This document shows positions 1 to 8,232 of a stretch of 30,096 nt of DNA, one piece after another. A program made the position numbers and the translations under genes. The notes beneath the pieces were generated by a model. The model was not told the origin of the DNA, made no database searches, and saw only the letters and a program-made list of their open reading frames with translations. This DNA comes from JAXGTD01 sp040775095 (GTDB taxonomy: Bacteria; Pseudomonadota; Gammaproteobacteria; Chromatiales; Chromatiaceae). The stretch is taken from the NCBI GenBank assembly GCA_040775095.1, contig JAXGTD010000039.1:1-30096 (forward strand), given 5' to 3'. The first letter of the stretch is position 1. Every line of letters begins with the position of its first letter.

Positions 1-2
1 AA

Positions 3-407
3 GCGCGCGGCGACCTGAATCCGATCGTGCTCTACGTGCCACCGATCTGGACGCGGCACCTGGCGCTGCTGTTGATGCTGCCGGTCTTCCCGCTGCTGTT
101 CGCGACCTATTTGCCGGGGCGCATCCAGTCGACCCTGAAGCACCCGATGCTGGTGGCGGTCAAGATCTGGGCCGCGGCGCACCTGCTGGCGAATGGGACG
201 CTGGCCGACGTGGTGTTGTTCGGCAGCCTGCTGGCCTGGGCCGTGGCCGATCGCATCTCGCTCAAGCGCCGCACGCCATTGCCGGTGCCGCTGGCGCCGC
301 CCTCGAAGCTGAATGACCCGATTGCCGTGGTGGCCGGCCTGGCACTCTACCTGTGGTTCATCTTCGGTCTGCACCAATGGCTGATCGGGGTGTCGCCGCT
401 TGGGTAG
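3..407 (+). CDS. nnrU: NnrU family membrane protein, 3' part
   Basis: The reading frame is open from the window edge, so the N-terminus lies outside; the visible part is about 134 residues. It has three hydrophobic stretches: one starting LALLLMLPVF, one around KIWAAAHLLANG to LLAWAVADR, and one near the C-terminus (VVAGLALYLWFIFGLHQWL). The segments KHPML, AHLLANG, LFGSLLAWAV and DRISLKRR are characteristic of the NnrU family, inner-membrane proteins first found beside nitrite and nitric-oxide reductase genes and related to the plant zeta-carotene isomerase Z-ISO. The biochemical role in bacteria is not settled. It converges on a YgbA-type gene that is also tied to nitric oxide, with a palindromic repeat between the two. 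Family assignment is firm; the function is family-level only. Confidence 0.88.
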   Translation, partial: ARGDLNPIVLYVPPIWTRHLALLLMLPVFPLLFATYLPGRIQSTLKHPMLVAVKIWAAAHLLANGTLADVVLFGSLLAWAVADRISLKRRTPLPVPLAPPSKLNDPIAVVAGLALYLWFIFGLHQWLIGVSPLG

Positions 408-423
408 TGCCAACGGCCAAGAA

Positions 424-569
424 GACGCTGCTTCAAAGCCTTTCCCGTCCAGGCCGCGCAGGGCCCGGCATTCTCGCGCGGGGCAAGCGCATGGAAACGT
501 GGAGCATCTCGCCGGCCGCGCCCCGCGCGGCGCACCGACGACCTGCCGGGAAGGCTCTTGATCGGCGGT
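424..569. repeat. Palindromic dispersed repeat, copy A
   Basis: This element of about 146 bp has imperfect terminal inverted repeats. The left end (426-447, CGCTGCTTCAAAGCCTTTCC...) pairs with the reverse complement of the right end (547-567, CGCCGATCAAGAGCCTTCCC...). The interior holds a CCGTCC-GGCC-GGCATT block and an AACGTGGAGCA block that recur in the same order in the copy at 10101-10250. No coding capacity is credible. It sits between the convergent nnrU and ygbA-like genes, where a folded transcript could end transcription from both sides. It resembles a MITE-like or large REP-type element; mobility is not shown. Confidence 0.6.
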
Positions 570-601
570 GCCCCTGGAAACGGGACCCAGCCGTCGGGGG
601 A

Positions 602-964
602 TCACCGGCGCCGCATGTCCCAGAGATGAAGCAGGCCCAGTAATGGATGGTGGCGCAGCATGCGCGGGCCGGCGTAGCGCATCACCGCCCGGACCTGCTC
701 CCGGCGGCGCTGGCTGTAGCAGTGGATGGTGCAGTTGCTGCACACGGGCTTGTCGTCGCCAAACGGGCAATTGTCGAGCCGCCGATGCGCATAGCGCAAC
801 ATCGTCTCGCACTCGTCGCAGAGCTGGTGGTCCGTGCTTTTGCGGGCCGGGCGATGGTGGGCGCGACAGAAGATGTCGAACATCGCCGCCACGGTGCGCT
901 GCTCGCGACGGATCCGTCGGCCGTGATGGACAGCAGGGCGAGGGGGCGGCGTGCGCGGTGTCAT
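602..964 (-). CDS. ygbA: YgbA-type nitrous oxide-stimulated promoter family protein
   Basis: The predicted protein has 120 residues and resembles E. coli YgbA over its length: RRIRREQRT near the N-terminus, RRLDNCPFGDDKPVCSNC in the middle, and MRYAGPRMLRHHPLL near the end. It carries Cys33, Cys49, Cys52, Cys66, Cys75, Cys78 and Cys82; the last four form a C-x8-C-x2-C-x3-C array suggestive of a metal or Fe-S site (inference). E. coli ygbA is controlled by the nitric-oxide sensor NsrR and belongs to the NO response. I chose the ATG at 964 because the conserved RRIxREKRT segment follows it. An upstream in-frame ATG at 1012 would run through the regulatory box. No Shine-Dalgarno sequence is visible, and the promoter geometry suggests the mRNA starts at or next to this ATG. 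Confidence 0.85.
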   Translation of the reverse strand: MTPRTPPPRPAVHHGRRIRREQRTVAAMFDIFCRAHHRPARKSTDHQLCDECETMLRYAHRRLDNCPFGDDKPVCSNCTIHCYSQRRREQVRAVMRYAGPRMLRHHPLLGLLHLWDMRRR

Positions 965-971
965 GCCGCAA

Positions 972-1012
972 ATTCTGCCCGAATTCGGAACGCTGACCTT
1001 GACGCCGGTCAA
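972..1012 (-). promoter_or_regulatory. Fnr/Dnr/Nnr-type box and -10 element for the ygbA-like gene
   Basis: TTGACGCCGGTCAA at 999-1012 is a perfect TTGAC-N4-GTCAA palindrome, matching the Crp/Fnr-family consensus TTGAT-N4-ATCAA and its Dnr/Nnr variants. On the minus strand a -10-like CAGAAT lies at 977-972, 21 bp beyond the box, the usual class II spacing. The box centre (1005.5) is exactly 41.5 bp from the A of the ATG at 964. Anaerobic or nitric-oxide control is inferred from the box and from the gene it precedes. Confidence 0.6.
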
Positions 1013-1070
1013 GCGATACCCAACGTCTTCCGATGGTTATTGTAATTCGCCAGTTAGAGGGACCCCTCGG

Positions 1071-1619
1071 GTGGGAACTTTCATCAAGACGATCGCCGCG
1101 CTTTCCGCGTTGCTGCTGGCGGCTGGTTGTGCGCATCAGCCCTACCCACCGCTGCCAGAGGCTATCGGCGATATCGGGGGGGATGTGGCGGTCGTAGAGG
1201 TACCGGCGGACGCCGTGGCGCGGGACCTGAAACCGCCGCCTGATCCGGCATCGCTGCCAGCCGCGAGCAAGCGCCAGCTCGATATCCGGCTGGGCACCCA
1301 GACCTTCCGCTATTTCGAAGACGGCGCGTTGGTGTGGAGTGGCCCGGTCTCCTCTGGTTCGCCCGAGCATCCGACCCCGAGGGGGGACTTCAAGGTGCTG
1401 AGCAAGCAGGTCAATAAGCGATCGGGCAAGTACACCAACTATTTCAATCAACCGACGCCGATGCCGTACTCGCTCCAGTTCTCCGGCCCCTATTTTATCC
1501 ACGAGGGGTGGCTGCCGGGACACGCCGCCTCGCACGGCTGCGTACGCTTGCGCTACGAGGATGCCAAGTTCCTCTACGCGCGCGTGAAGGTGGGCGACCG
1601 GGTCGTGGTGGCGGACTGA
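1071..1619 (+). CDS. L,D-transpeptidase (YkuD domain) lipoprotein
   Basis: The predicted protein has 182 residues and starts at a GTG preceded by AGAGGG (1056-1061). The N-terminus is a lipoprotein signal: a charged start, a hydrophobic run, then LLAAGC with Cys20 as the lipidation site. The YkuD catalytic domain fills the second half, with HEGWLPGHAASHGCVRL carrying the family HxxGx...SHGCxR signature; the catalytic cysteine is Cys157. Such enzymes form 3-3 crosslinks in peptidoglycan or attach proteins to it in the periplasm. Longer in-frame starts exist upstream but would place 40 residues before the signal sequence and cross the regulatory box. It ends 9 bp from the convergent iron-transporter ATPase gene. 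Which reaction it catalyses cannot be told from sequence. Confidence 0.88.
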   Translation: MGTFIKTIAALSALLLAAGCAHQPYPPLPEAIGDIGGDVAVVEVPADAVARDLKPPPDPASLPAASKRQLDIRLGTQTFRYFEDGALVWSGPVSSGSPEHPTPRGDFKVLSKQVNKRSGKYTNYFNQPTPMPYSLQFSGPYFIHEGWLPGHAASHGCVRLRYEDAKFLYARVKVGDRVVVAD

Positions 1620-1628
1620 CGACGGCCC

Positions 1629-2717
1629 CTACGGGTCTGGAGGGCGCGCTGGAGGCCCGGCGGTGGCCGATGGCTGGCGCGGGAAGGCCACCAGGTGATC
1701 GGCCTGCAGGCGAACGCCGATCTGCTCGCCGATCGCGTGTCGATGGTGGCTGGGTACCAGGCAAAGCACCTCGGTTCCGCTCTCGAGCCGCAGCGTATAC
1801 AGGTACTCGGCGCCGCGGAAGGCGCGCTCGACGATGATGGCGCGGCGGGGGCTGGACTCGTCGTAGAGCATGTCATCGGGGCGGATCAGCACCTCGGCGC
1901 TCGATCCGGGCGGCAGCCCGTGCGGGTGCGCGCCAGCCACGCGGCCGAGCTCGGTCCTGACGCGGAGCGCGTCGTGGACCGTCGCCGGCAGCAGCACGCC
2001 CTGGCCGATGAAGTCGGCGACGAAGCGGTCCGCCGGCTCGTGGTAGAGCGCGAAGCCGCTGCCCCATTGGCGGATCTGCCCGTTGCCGAGCACGCCGATC
2101 TGGTCGGCCATCGCAAAGGCCTCGAGCTGGTCGTGCGTGACCAGGATCGCGGTCACCGCCTCGCGGCGCAGCACGTCGCGCACCTCCCGGGCGAGCTGTT
2201 CGCGCAGCTCGGCATCCATGCTCGAGAATGGCTCGTCGAGCAGCAGGATCTCCGGGCGGGGCGCCATTGCGCGTGCCAGCGCCACACGTTGCTGCATACC
2301 GCCGGAGAGCTGGTGTGGGTACTGTTTGGCCGCGTTCCGCATCCCGACCAGCTCGAGCAGCTCATCGACCCGGTGTTGCCGATCCGCACGCGCGAGGTGA
2401 CGAAGCCCGAAGGCGACGTTCTTGGCGACCGACAGGTGCGGAAAGAGCGCAAAGTCTTGAAACACCATGCCGATGCGCCGCCGCTCCGGGGCCAGGGTCG
2501 CGCCCGGGTGGGACACCCGTTGGCCGCGCAGGAAGATCTCGCCCTGGCTCAGTGGCTCGAAGCCCGCGATGGCGCGCAGCAGCGTTGTCTTTCCGCAGCC
2601 GCTGGGACCGAGCAGGCAGCCGATGACCCCTGGCGCGAGCTCAAAGGAGACATCCTCGACAATGGTCGCGGCACCGTAGGCGACACTGACGTTTCGGACC
2701 TCAAGTTGGCTGGACAT
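1629..2717 (-). CDS. fbpC: Ferric iron ABC transporter ATP-binding protein
   Basis: A 362-residue ABC ATPase of the FbpC/PotA-like class. Walker A is GPSGCGKTT (37-45), the Q-loop lies in MVFQDFALFPHL (85-94), the signature is LSGGMQQ (137-143), Walker B is ILLLDEP (157-163) and the switch histidine is His195 in VTHDQ. The last 120 residues form a TOBE-like C-terminal extension typical of importers that move iron or other small anions. Its start overlaps the 3' end of the permease gene by 17 bp, so the two are likely translationally coupled. The substrate is inferred as Fe(III) from the permease, the binding protein and the Fur-type promoter of the cluster; family resemblance alone would also allow other metals. 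Confidence 0.9.
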   Translation of the reverse strand: MSSQLEVRNVSVAYGAATIVEDVSFELAPGVIGCLLGPSGCGKTTLLRAIAGFEPLSQGEIFLRGQRVSHPGATLAPERRRIGMVFQDFALFPHLSVAKNVAFGLRHLARADRQHRVDELLELVGMRNAAKQYPHQLSGGMQQRVALARAMAPRPEILLLDEPFSSMDAELREQLAREVRDVLRREAVTAILVTHDQLEAFAMADQIGVLGNGQIRQWGSGFALYHEPADRFVADFIGQGVLLPATVHDALRVRTELGRVAGAHPHGLPPGSSAEVLIRPDDMLYDESSPRRAIIVERAFRGAEYLYTLRLESGTEVLCLVPSHHRHAIGEQIGVRLQADHLVAFPRQPSATAGPPARPPDP

Positions 2718-4383
2718 GGCGGGACCGGGTGATGGAGCGACTGAGCAGGAGCACCGGCAGCAGGCCGGTCAGGACAATGGTCAGGGCGGCCGGCGCCGAG
2801 TCGGCCAGGCGCTCGTCGCTCGCCAGCTCGAAGGCGCGCACGGCCAGGGTGTTGAAGTTGAATGGTCGCAGGATCAGGGTCGCGGGCAGCTCTTTGAGCA
2901 CGTCGACGAACACCAGCAGCAGCGCGGTGAGCAGGCTGCCGCGCAGCATCGGTATGTGCACACGACGCAAGACCTCGCCGGGGCGGTAGCCCATCGAGCG
3001 GCCAGCGTCGTCCATCGATGGGCGGATCTTGCCCAAACCCGATTCCACCGTCTGCAAGGAGACGGCGAGGAACCGCACCAGATAGGCGAACACGAGGGCC
3101 GTGAGGGTGCCGCTCAACAGCAGGCCGGTCGAGACGTTGAGCGTGGCTCGCATCCAGGCATCGAGGGTGTTGTCGAACCAGGCGAAGGGGATGATCACGC
3201 CCACGGCGATGACCGTTCCCGGTACCGCGTAGCCCAGTGCGGCGACACGCACGGCGCCCTTGACCGGGCGCGAGGGGTGCAGCCGCCGGCCGTAGCCGAG
3301 CAGCAGCGCGAGCAGCAGCGCCAGCGCGGAGGTCCCCGCGGCCAGCGCGAGGCTGTGTGCAACCAGTCGCAGGAATGCGGCGTCGTAGGTTGCATCCGAG
3401 ATCGTCAGTGCCCAGAACGCCAACTGGCCGGCGGGCAGCACGAATCCGAGCAGCAGCGCCAGCAGGCAGAACACGAAGGCCCCCGCCGCCGGCCAGCCTC
3501 GCAGCCAGAGCCGGCGGATGGCCTGCTCGCGCTGGCTGGTGTGGTGATAACGGGCGTGGCGTCGTGACCAGCGCTCGAGCAGGATCAGCACGAACACCAG
3601 GCCGAGCAGCAGCGTCGAGAGCTGTGCCGCGGCGGGCGGATTTCCGAGCCCGAACCAGGTCCGGAAGATACCGGTGGTGAAGGTCGGTACGCCGAAGTAC
3701 TGGACCGTCCCATAGTCGGCCAGGGTCTCCATCAGTGCCAGCGAGAGTCCGGCGACGATGGCCGGGCGCGCCAGCGGCAGCGCGACGGTGAAGAAGGTGC
3801 GCCAGGGGCCGTTGCCGAGCGTGCGGCTGACATCGAGCACGCAGAGCGACTGGCTCAGGAACGCGGCCCGCGCGAGCAGGTAGACATAGGGGTAGAGCAC
3901 CAATGACAGCATGGCCGCGGCGCCGGGCAGCGAGCGGATCTCCGGGAACCAGTAGTCACCGTAGCCCCAGCCGGTCAGCTCACGCAGCGTTGTCCGCACC
4001 GGCCCGGCGAAGTCGAGCAGGCCTGTATAGGTATAGGCGATGATGTAGGCCGGCATCGCCATGGGCAGCAACAGCGCCCATTCGAACAGACCCCGGCCCG
4101 GGAAGCGGCACATGCTGGTCAGCCAGGCCGTGCCGACGCCGCCGATCAGCGTCCCCAGCGTGACACCCAGTACGAGCCACAGCGAGTTGCGGACGTAGTC
4201 GGCGAGCACCGTCTGCGCCAGGTGTTGCCAGACATCGCCCACGGGGACGAACACGAACCCGACCACGACGAAGACCGGCAGTGCCATCGCCAGGGCGGTG
4301 CCGACGACGAGGACGGACCACGTACGCTGTGGCCTGTTGCCGGGGCGTGGCGTGGCCGGTCGGATGTCGGCCGCGGCGGTCAC
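2701..4383 (-). CDS. fbpB: Ferric iron ABC transporter permease (two-domain)
   Basis: A 560-residue inner-membrane protein made of two fused permease halves, as in FbpB/FutB/SfuB. Each half has about six hydrophobic segments and one EAA-type coupling loop: the first around residues 186-215 (SRTLGNGPWRTFFTVALP), the second around 458-490 (DDAGRSMGYRPGEVLRRVHIP). These loops dock on the ATPase. The gene lies 87 bp after the binding-protein gene, in a GC-rich gap with partly complementary GCGCGC tracts, and overlaps the ATPase gene by 17 bp. Length and architecture fit the fused iron permease family well. Confidence 0.92.
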   Translation of the reverse strand: MTAAADIRPATPRPGNRPQRTWSVLVVGTALAMALPVFVVVGFVFVPVGDVWQHLAQTVLADYVRNSLWLVLGVTLGTLIGGVGTAWLTSMCRFPGRGLFEWALLLPMAMPAYIIAYTYTGLLDFAGPVRTTLRELTGWGYGDYWFPEIRSLPGAAAMLSLVLYPYVYLLARAAFLSQSLCVLDVSRTLGNGPWRTFFTVALPLARPAIVAGLSLALMETLADYGTVQYFGVPTFTTGIFRTWFGLGNPPAAAQLSTLLLGLVFVLILLERWSRRHARYHHTSQREQAIRRLWLRGWPAAGAFVFCLLALLLGFVLPAGQLAFWALTISDATYDAAFLRLVAHSLALAAGTSALALLLALLLGYGRRLHPSRPVKGAVRVAALGYAVPGTVIAVGVIIPFAWFDNTLDAWMRATLNVSTGLLLSGTLTALVFAYLVRFLAVSLQTVESGLGKIRPSMDDAGRSMGYRPGEVLRRVHIPMLRGSLLTALLLVFVDVLKELPATLILRPFNFNTLAVRAFELASDERLADSAPAALTIVLTGLLPVLLLSRSITRSRHVQPT

Positions 4384-4470
4384 GATCGGGTCACGCGCCC
4401 GAGGGACCGCGAAAGCGGCGCGCGCGGGCGCCTGGTCGGCGGGATTGAAGACGCCGCGCGCGACACCGGC

Positions 4471-5514
4471 CTATTTCCAACCGGCTCGGTCCATGACGCG
4501 AACCGCCTCTCCGTTCAGCTCACCGAGTGTCGCCATGTTCAGGTCGTCCGCCTCGAACGTCCCCCAGCTCGCCAGGACGGGGCTGATCGAGACGCCACCG
4601 CGCACCGGATACTCCCCATTGGCCTGCGCGTACCATGCCTGTGACTCCGGACTGACGAGAAACTCGACCAACCGGATGGCCGCATCCTTGTTCTTCGCGG
4701 CCCCCGTCAAGGCCGCCCCGCTGACATTGACATGGACGCCGCGCCCGTCGCCCTGTCCAGGCTGGTTCGGCCAGAATACGGCCATGCGCTGCGCGGGTGC
4801 CTGCTCGGCGCTGTCGCCGGAGGTCAGCATGCCGGCGAGGTAATAGGTGTTGGCGATGGCGATGTCGCATTGGCCCGCCGCCGCGGCCTTGATCTGATCG
4901 CGGTCGCCGCCCTTGGGTGATCGCGCCATGTTGTCAACCAATCCGGCCGCCCATTGCTCGGTGGCGTCGGCGCCATCGGCGGCGATCATCGATGCGACGA
5001 GCGACTGGTTGTAGACGTTGTCCGACGAGCGGATGCAGATGCGGCCCTTCCACGCTGGGGTCGACAACGCCTCGTAGGTGGAGAGCTCCGCGGGGTCGAC
5101 CCGATCCTTTACATACAGGATGGGCCGCGCCCGCAGGGAGAGACCCACCCAGTGGCCATCGGGGTCACGGTAGCTCTCGGGCACCGCGGCATCGATGGCC
5201 GCCGAGCTCATGGGCTGGGTCACGCCTGCCACCTTGGCGCGGTGCAGGTTGCCGGCGTCGACGGTCAGCAGCACATCGGCCGGGCTGTTGATCCCCTCGC
5301 TTTGCAGGCGCTGCAGCAGCGCATCGGCCTTGCCTGTGACCAGATTGACCCGGATACCCGTTTCTTCGGTGAATCGGTCCAGCAGCGGTTTGATCAGCGC
5401 CTCCTTGCGCGCAGAATAGAGATTGACCTCCTGTTCGGCCACCCCCGCGGCGGGTTGCGCAAGCAGGGTGGAGAAGGCGGCTGCCAAGACGATGCGGTTG
5501 GTAACAAGGCTCAC
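4471..5514 (-). CDS. fbpA: Ferric iron ABC transporter substrate-binding protein
   Basis: Periplasmic iron-binding protein of the FbpA/FutA family, 347 residues from the GTG at 5514. The N-terminus is a signal peptide (NRIVLAAAFSTLLAQPAAG) with likely cleavage before EQEVNLYSARKE. The mature start VNLYSARKE, the segment FTEETGIRVNLVTGKADALLQRL, and the tandem tyrosines in IANTYYLAGM are typical; paired tyrosines bind Fe(III) in this family. The frame is open to an ATG at 5664, but that would add 50 residues ahead of the signal and start upstream of the promoter. An AGGAG lies at 5526-5530, somewhat far from the GTG. It is the first gene of the iron-uptake operon. Confidence 0.9.
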   Translation of the reverse strand: MSLVTNRIVLAAAFSTLLAQPAAGVAEQEVNLYSARKEALIKPLLDRFTEETGIRVNLVTGKADALLQRLQSEGINSPADVLLTVDAGNLHRAKVAGVTQPMSSAAIDAAVPESYRDPDGHWVGLSLRARPILYVKDRVDPAELSTYEALSTPAWKGRICIRSSDNVYNQSLVASMIAADGADATEQWAAGLVDNMARSPKGGDRDQIKAAAAGQCDIAIANTYYLAGMLTSGDSAEQAPAQRMAVFWPNQPGQGDGRGVHVNVSGAALTGAAKNKDAAIRLVEFLVSPESQAWYAQANGEYPVRGGVSISPVLASWGTFEADDLNMATLGELNGEAVRVMDRAGWK

Positions 5515-5606
5515 GAGAGGGGTAGCTCCTGGTCGACGTGGATGTTGTTGGCCGACCCGCCGGGTGCAGGATGCGCAGGACGGATGGCCCTCGGGAAATC
5601 CTTTTG

Positions 5607-5635
5607 ATGATAATGCGAACAATTCGCATTGACAA
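5607..5635 (-). promoter_or_regulatory. Sigma-70 promoter with Fur box in the spacer
   Basis: On the minus strand a -35 TTGTCA (5635-5630) and a -10 TATCAT (5612-5607) are separated by exactly 17 bp. The spacer is nearly all a 19-bp palindrome, AATGCGAACAATTCGCATT (5612-5630), whose outer 8 bp on each side are perfect inverted copies. It matches the 9-1-9 layout of Fur boxes. Fur bound here would block RNA polymerase directly, giving iron repression of the transporter operon. The expected transcript start is near 5600, about 85 nt before the GTG of the binding protein. Confidence 0.8.
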
Positions 5636-5778
5636 GTATGTTGCGTCTTTTCCCTGCCCTGCATGCGTGTATCCGCGCTACACTTGAAAGTTCCGTTCCC
5701 AATAGCGATTTAGCCCACAGTCGTCAGCGCCCCGACCCGCGTTTCAGCAATTGCCTCGTCCTGTGGTGCAGATTGCCC

Positions 5779-5806
5779 TTGAAAGCAACCCCCGCCAGCG
5801 TAAGAT
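5779..5806 (+). promoter_or_regulatory. Candidate sigma-70 promoter of the suf operon
   Basis: TTGAAA (5779-5784) and TAAGAT (5801-5806) lie 16 bp apart, about 38 bp before the sufB ATG. GGAG at 5833-5836 serves as ribosome-binding site. No clear IscR or second Fur site was recognised. Confidence 0.5.
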
Positions 5807-5844
5807 AACCGAGCAAAGCACTCAGTAATTTTGGAGCTCCCGCC

Positions 5845-7287
5845 ATGAGCGCAGCAACCGAATACGACCAACTCGTCAAATCCGAGTACGAGCATGGCTT
5901 CGTCACAGAGATCGAGTCCGATACCCTGCCGCCGGGGCTCGACGAGGACGTGATCCGGGCCATCTCCCAGCGCAAGGGCGAACCGGAGTTCATGCTCGAG
6001 TGGCGGCTCAACGCCTATCGCAAGTGGCTGGAGATGCCGACGCCGCGCTGGGCGTCGGTGCATTATCCGCCCATCGATTTCCAGTCGATCTCCTATTTTT
6101 CGGCCCCGAAGAAGAAGGACGGGCCAAAGAGTCTGGATGAGGTCGATCCGGTGCTGCTGGAGACATACGAGAAGCTCGGCATCCCGATCGAGGAGCAAAA
6201 GGCGCTGGCCGGGGTTGCCGTGGACGCGGTCTTCGACAGCGTCTCCGTGGCAACGACCTTCCGCAAGTCGCTGGCCGAGGCGGGCGTCATCTTCTGCTCG
6301 ATCTCCGAGGCGCTGCAAGAGTACCCCGAGCTGGTCAAGCAATACATGGGCAGCGTCGTGCCGCACACCGACAACTTCTACGCGGCGCTGAACTCGGCCG
6401 TGTTCACGGACGGCACGTTCGTCTACGTACCCAAGAACACGCGCTGCCCGATGGAGCTGAGCACGTACTTTCGCATCAACACCGCCAACACCGGGCAGTT
6501 CGAGCGCACGCTGATCGTGGCCGAGGCGGGCAGCTATGTCAGCTATCTGGAGGGCTGCACCGCCCCGCAGCGCGACGAGAACCAACTGCATGCGGCCGTG
6601 GTGGAGCTCATCGCGATGGAAGACGCCGAGATCCAATACTCCACGGTGCAGAACTGGTACCCGGGCGACGCGGAGGGTCGCGGTGGCATCTATAACTTCG
6701 TGACCAAGCGCGGTGACTGCCGCGGCGCGCGCTCGAAGATCTCCTGGACCCAGGTCGAGACCGGCTCGGCGATCACATGGAAGTACCCGAGCTGCATCCT
6801 GCGCGGCGACGATTCTGTCGGAGAGTTCTACTCGGTCGCCGTCACCAAGGGTCGCCAGCAGGCCGACACCGGGACGAAGATGATCCATTTGGGCAAGAAC
6901 ACCAGCTCGACCATCGTCTCCAAGGGGATCGCCGCCCAGCATGGCCAGCAGGCCTATCGGGGCCTGGTACGGATCTCTGGCAGGGCCGAGGGGGCGCGGA
7001 ACCACACCCAGTGTGATTCGCTGCTGATCGGTGACCAGTGCGGTGCCCACACCTTCCCGTACATCGAGGTGAAGAACCCGAGCGCGAAGATGGAGCACGA
7101 GGCGACCACCTCGAAGATCAGTGACGACCAGCTCTTCTACTGTCGCTCGCGTGGGCTCTCCGGGGAAGACGCCGTGTCGATGATCGTCAACGGCTTCTGC
7201 AAGGAGGTCTTCAACCAGTTGCCGATGGAGTTCGCCGTCGAGGCCCAGAAGCTGCTGAGCATCAGTCTGGAAGGGGCGGTCGGATAG
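5845..7287 (+). CDS. sufB: Fe-S cluster scaffold protein SufB
   Basis: The 480-residue SufB subunit of the SufBCD scaffold, which builds Fe-S clusters in the cytosol. The C-terminal half is strongly conserved: Cys390 in HTQCDSLLIGDQCGAH aligns with E. coli Cys405, the residue taken to receive sulfur. MEHEATTSKI and QLFYCRSRGL follow, and the end VEAQKLLSISLEGAVG is typical. The ATG is preceded by GGAG with 8 bp spacing. It starts the suf operon, divergent from the Fur-type iron transporter. A long antisense frame (5710-7098) is a GC-driven shadow. Confidence 0.97.
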   Translation: MSAATEYDQLVKSEYEHGFVTEIESDTLPPGLDEDVIRAISQRKGEPEFMLEWRLNAYRKWLEMPTPRWASVHYPPIDFQSISYFSAPKKKDGPKSLDEVDPVLLETYEKLGIPIEEQKALAGVAVDAVFDSVSVATTFRKSLAEAGVIFCSISEALQEYPELVKQYMGSVVPHTDNFYAALNSAVFTDGTFVYVPKNTRCPMELSTYFRINTANTGQFERTLIVAEAGSYVSYLEGCTAPQRDENQLHAAVVELIAMEDAEIQYSTVQNWYPGDAEGRGGIYNFVTKRGDCRGARSKISWTQVETGSAITWKYPSCILRGDDSVGEFYSVAVTKGRQQADTGTKMIHLGKNTSSTIVSKGIAAQHGQQAYRGLVRISGRAEGARNHTQCDSLLIGDQCGAHTFPYIEVKNPSAKMEHEATTSKISDDQLFYCRSRGLSGEDAVSMIVNGFCKEVFNQLPMEFAVEAQKLLSISLEGAVG

Positions 7288-7363
7288 CCTAAGGGACTGA
7301 GTCGTCTAAAGTACCATGCCGCGGAGGGCGCCACGGCGGTGATGGCCAGGGGGCCGCCTCGTG

Positions 7364-7387
7364 TGACCGGGTCCGGGACCCGGGTCA
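7364..7387. repeat. Inverted repeat in the sufB-sufC gap
   Basis: TGACCGGGTCC and GGACCCGGGTCA-type arms face each other across one base (7364-7387). The element sits in the 192-bp untranslated gap between sufB and sufC. No U-tract follows, so it is not a standard terminator; it could stabilise or attenuate the transcript, or be a protein site. Confidence 0.4.
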
Positions 7388-7479
7388 TCCGGGCGATGTC
7401 CGCCAGCCCGTCGAGCTCAGTGCCTTCGCGATTGTTGCCGCGCCGCGGCCATTACGTTTTGGAGAGTGAGGTTTTTGCA

Positions 7480-8228
<749 letters not shown>

Positions 8229-8232
<4 letters not shown>

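Noticed and set aside
951..1070. N-terminal extension of the L,D-transpeptidase
   Set aside because: It would place 40 residues before a good lipoprotein signal and translate through the Fnr/Dnr box; the GTG at 1071 is the better start.
4384..4470. Terminator or attenuator between the iron-binding protein and permease genes
   Set aside because: GCGCGC tracts could pair but the pairing is imperfect and no U-run follows; not strong enough to annotate.
5710..7098. Antisense open frame of 462 codons opposite sufB
   Set aside because: Shadow of SufB codon usage; no domain or ribosome-binding site.
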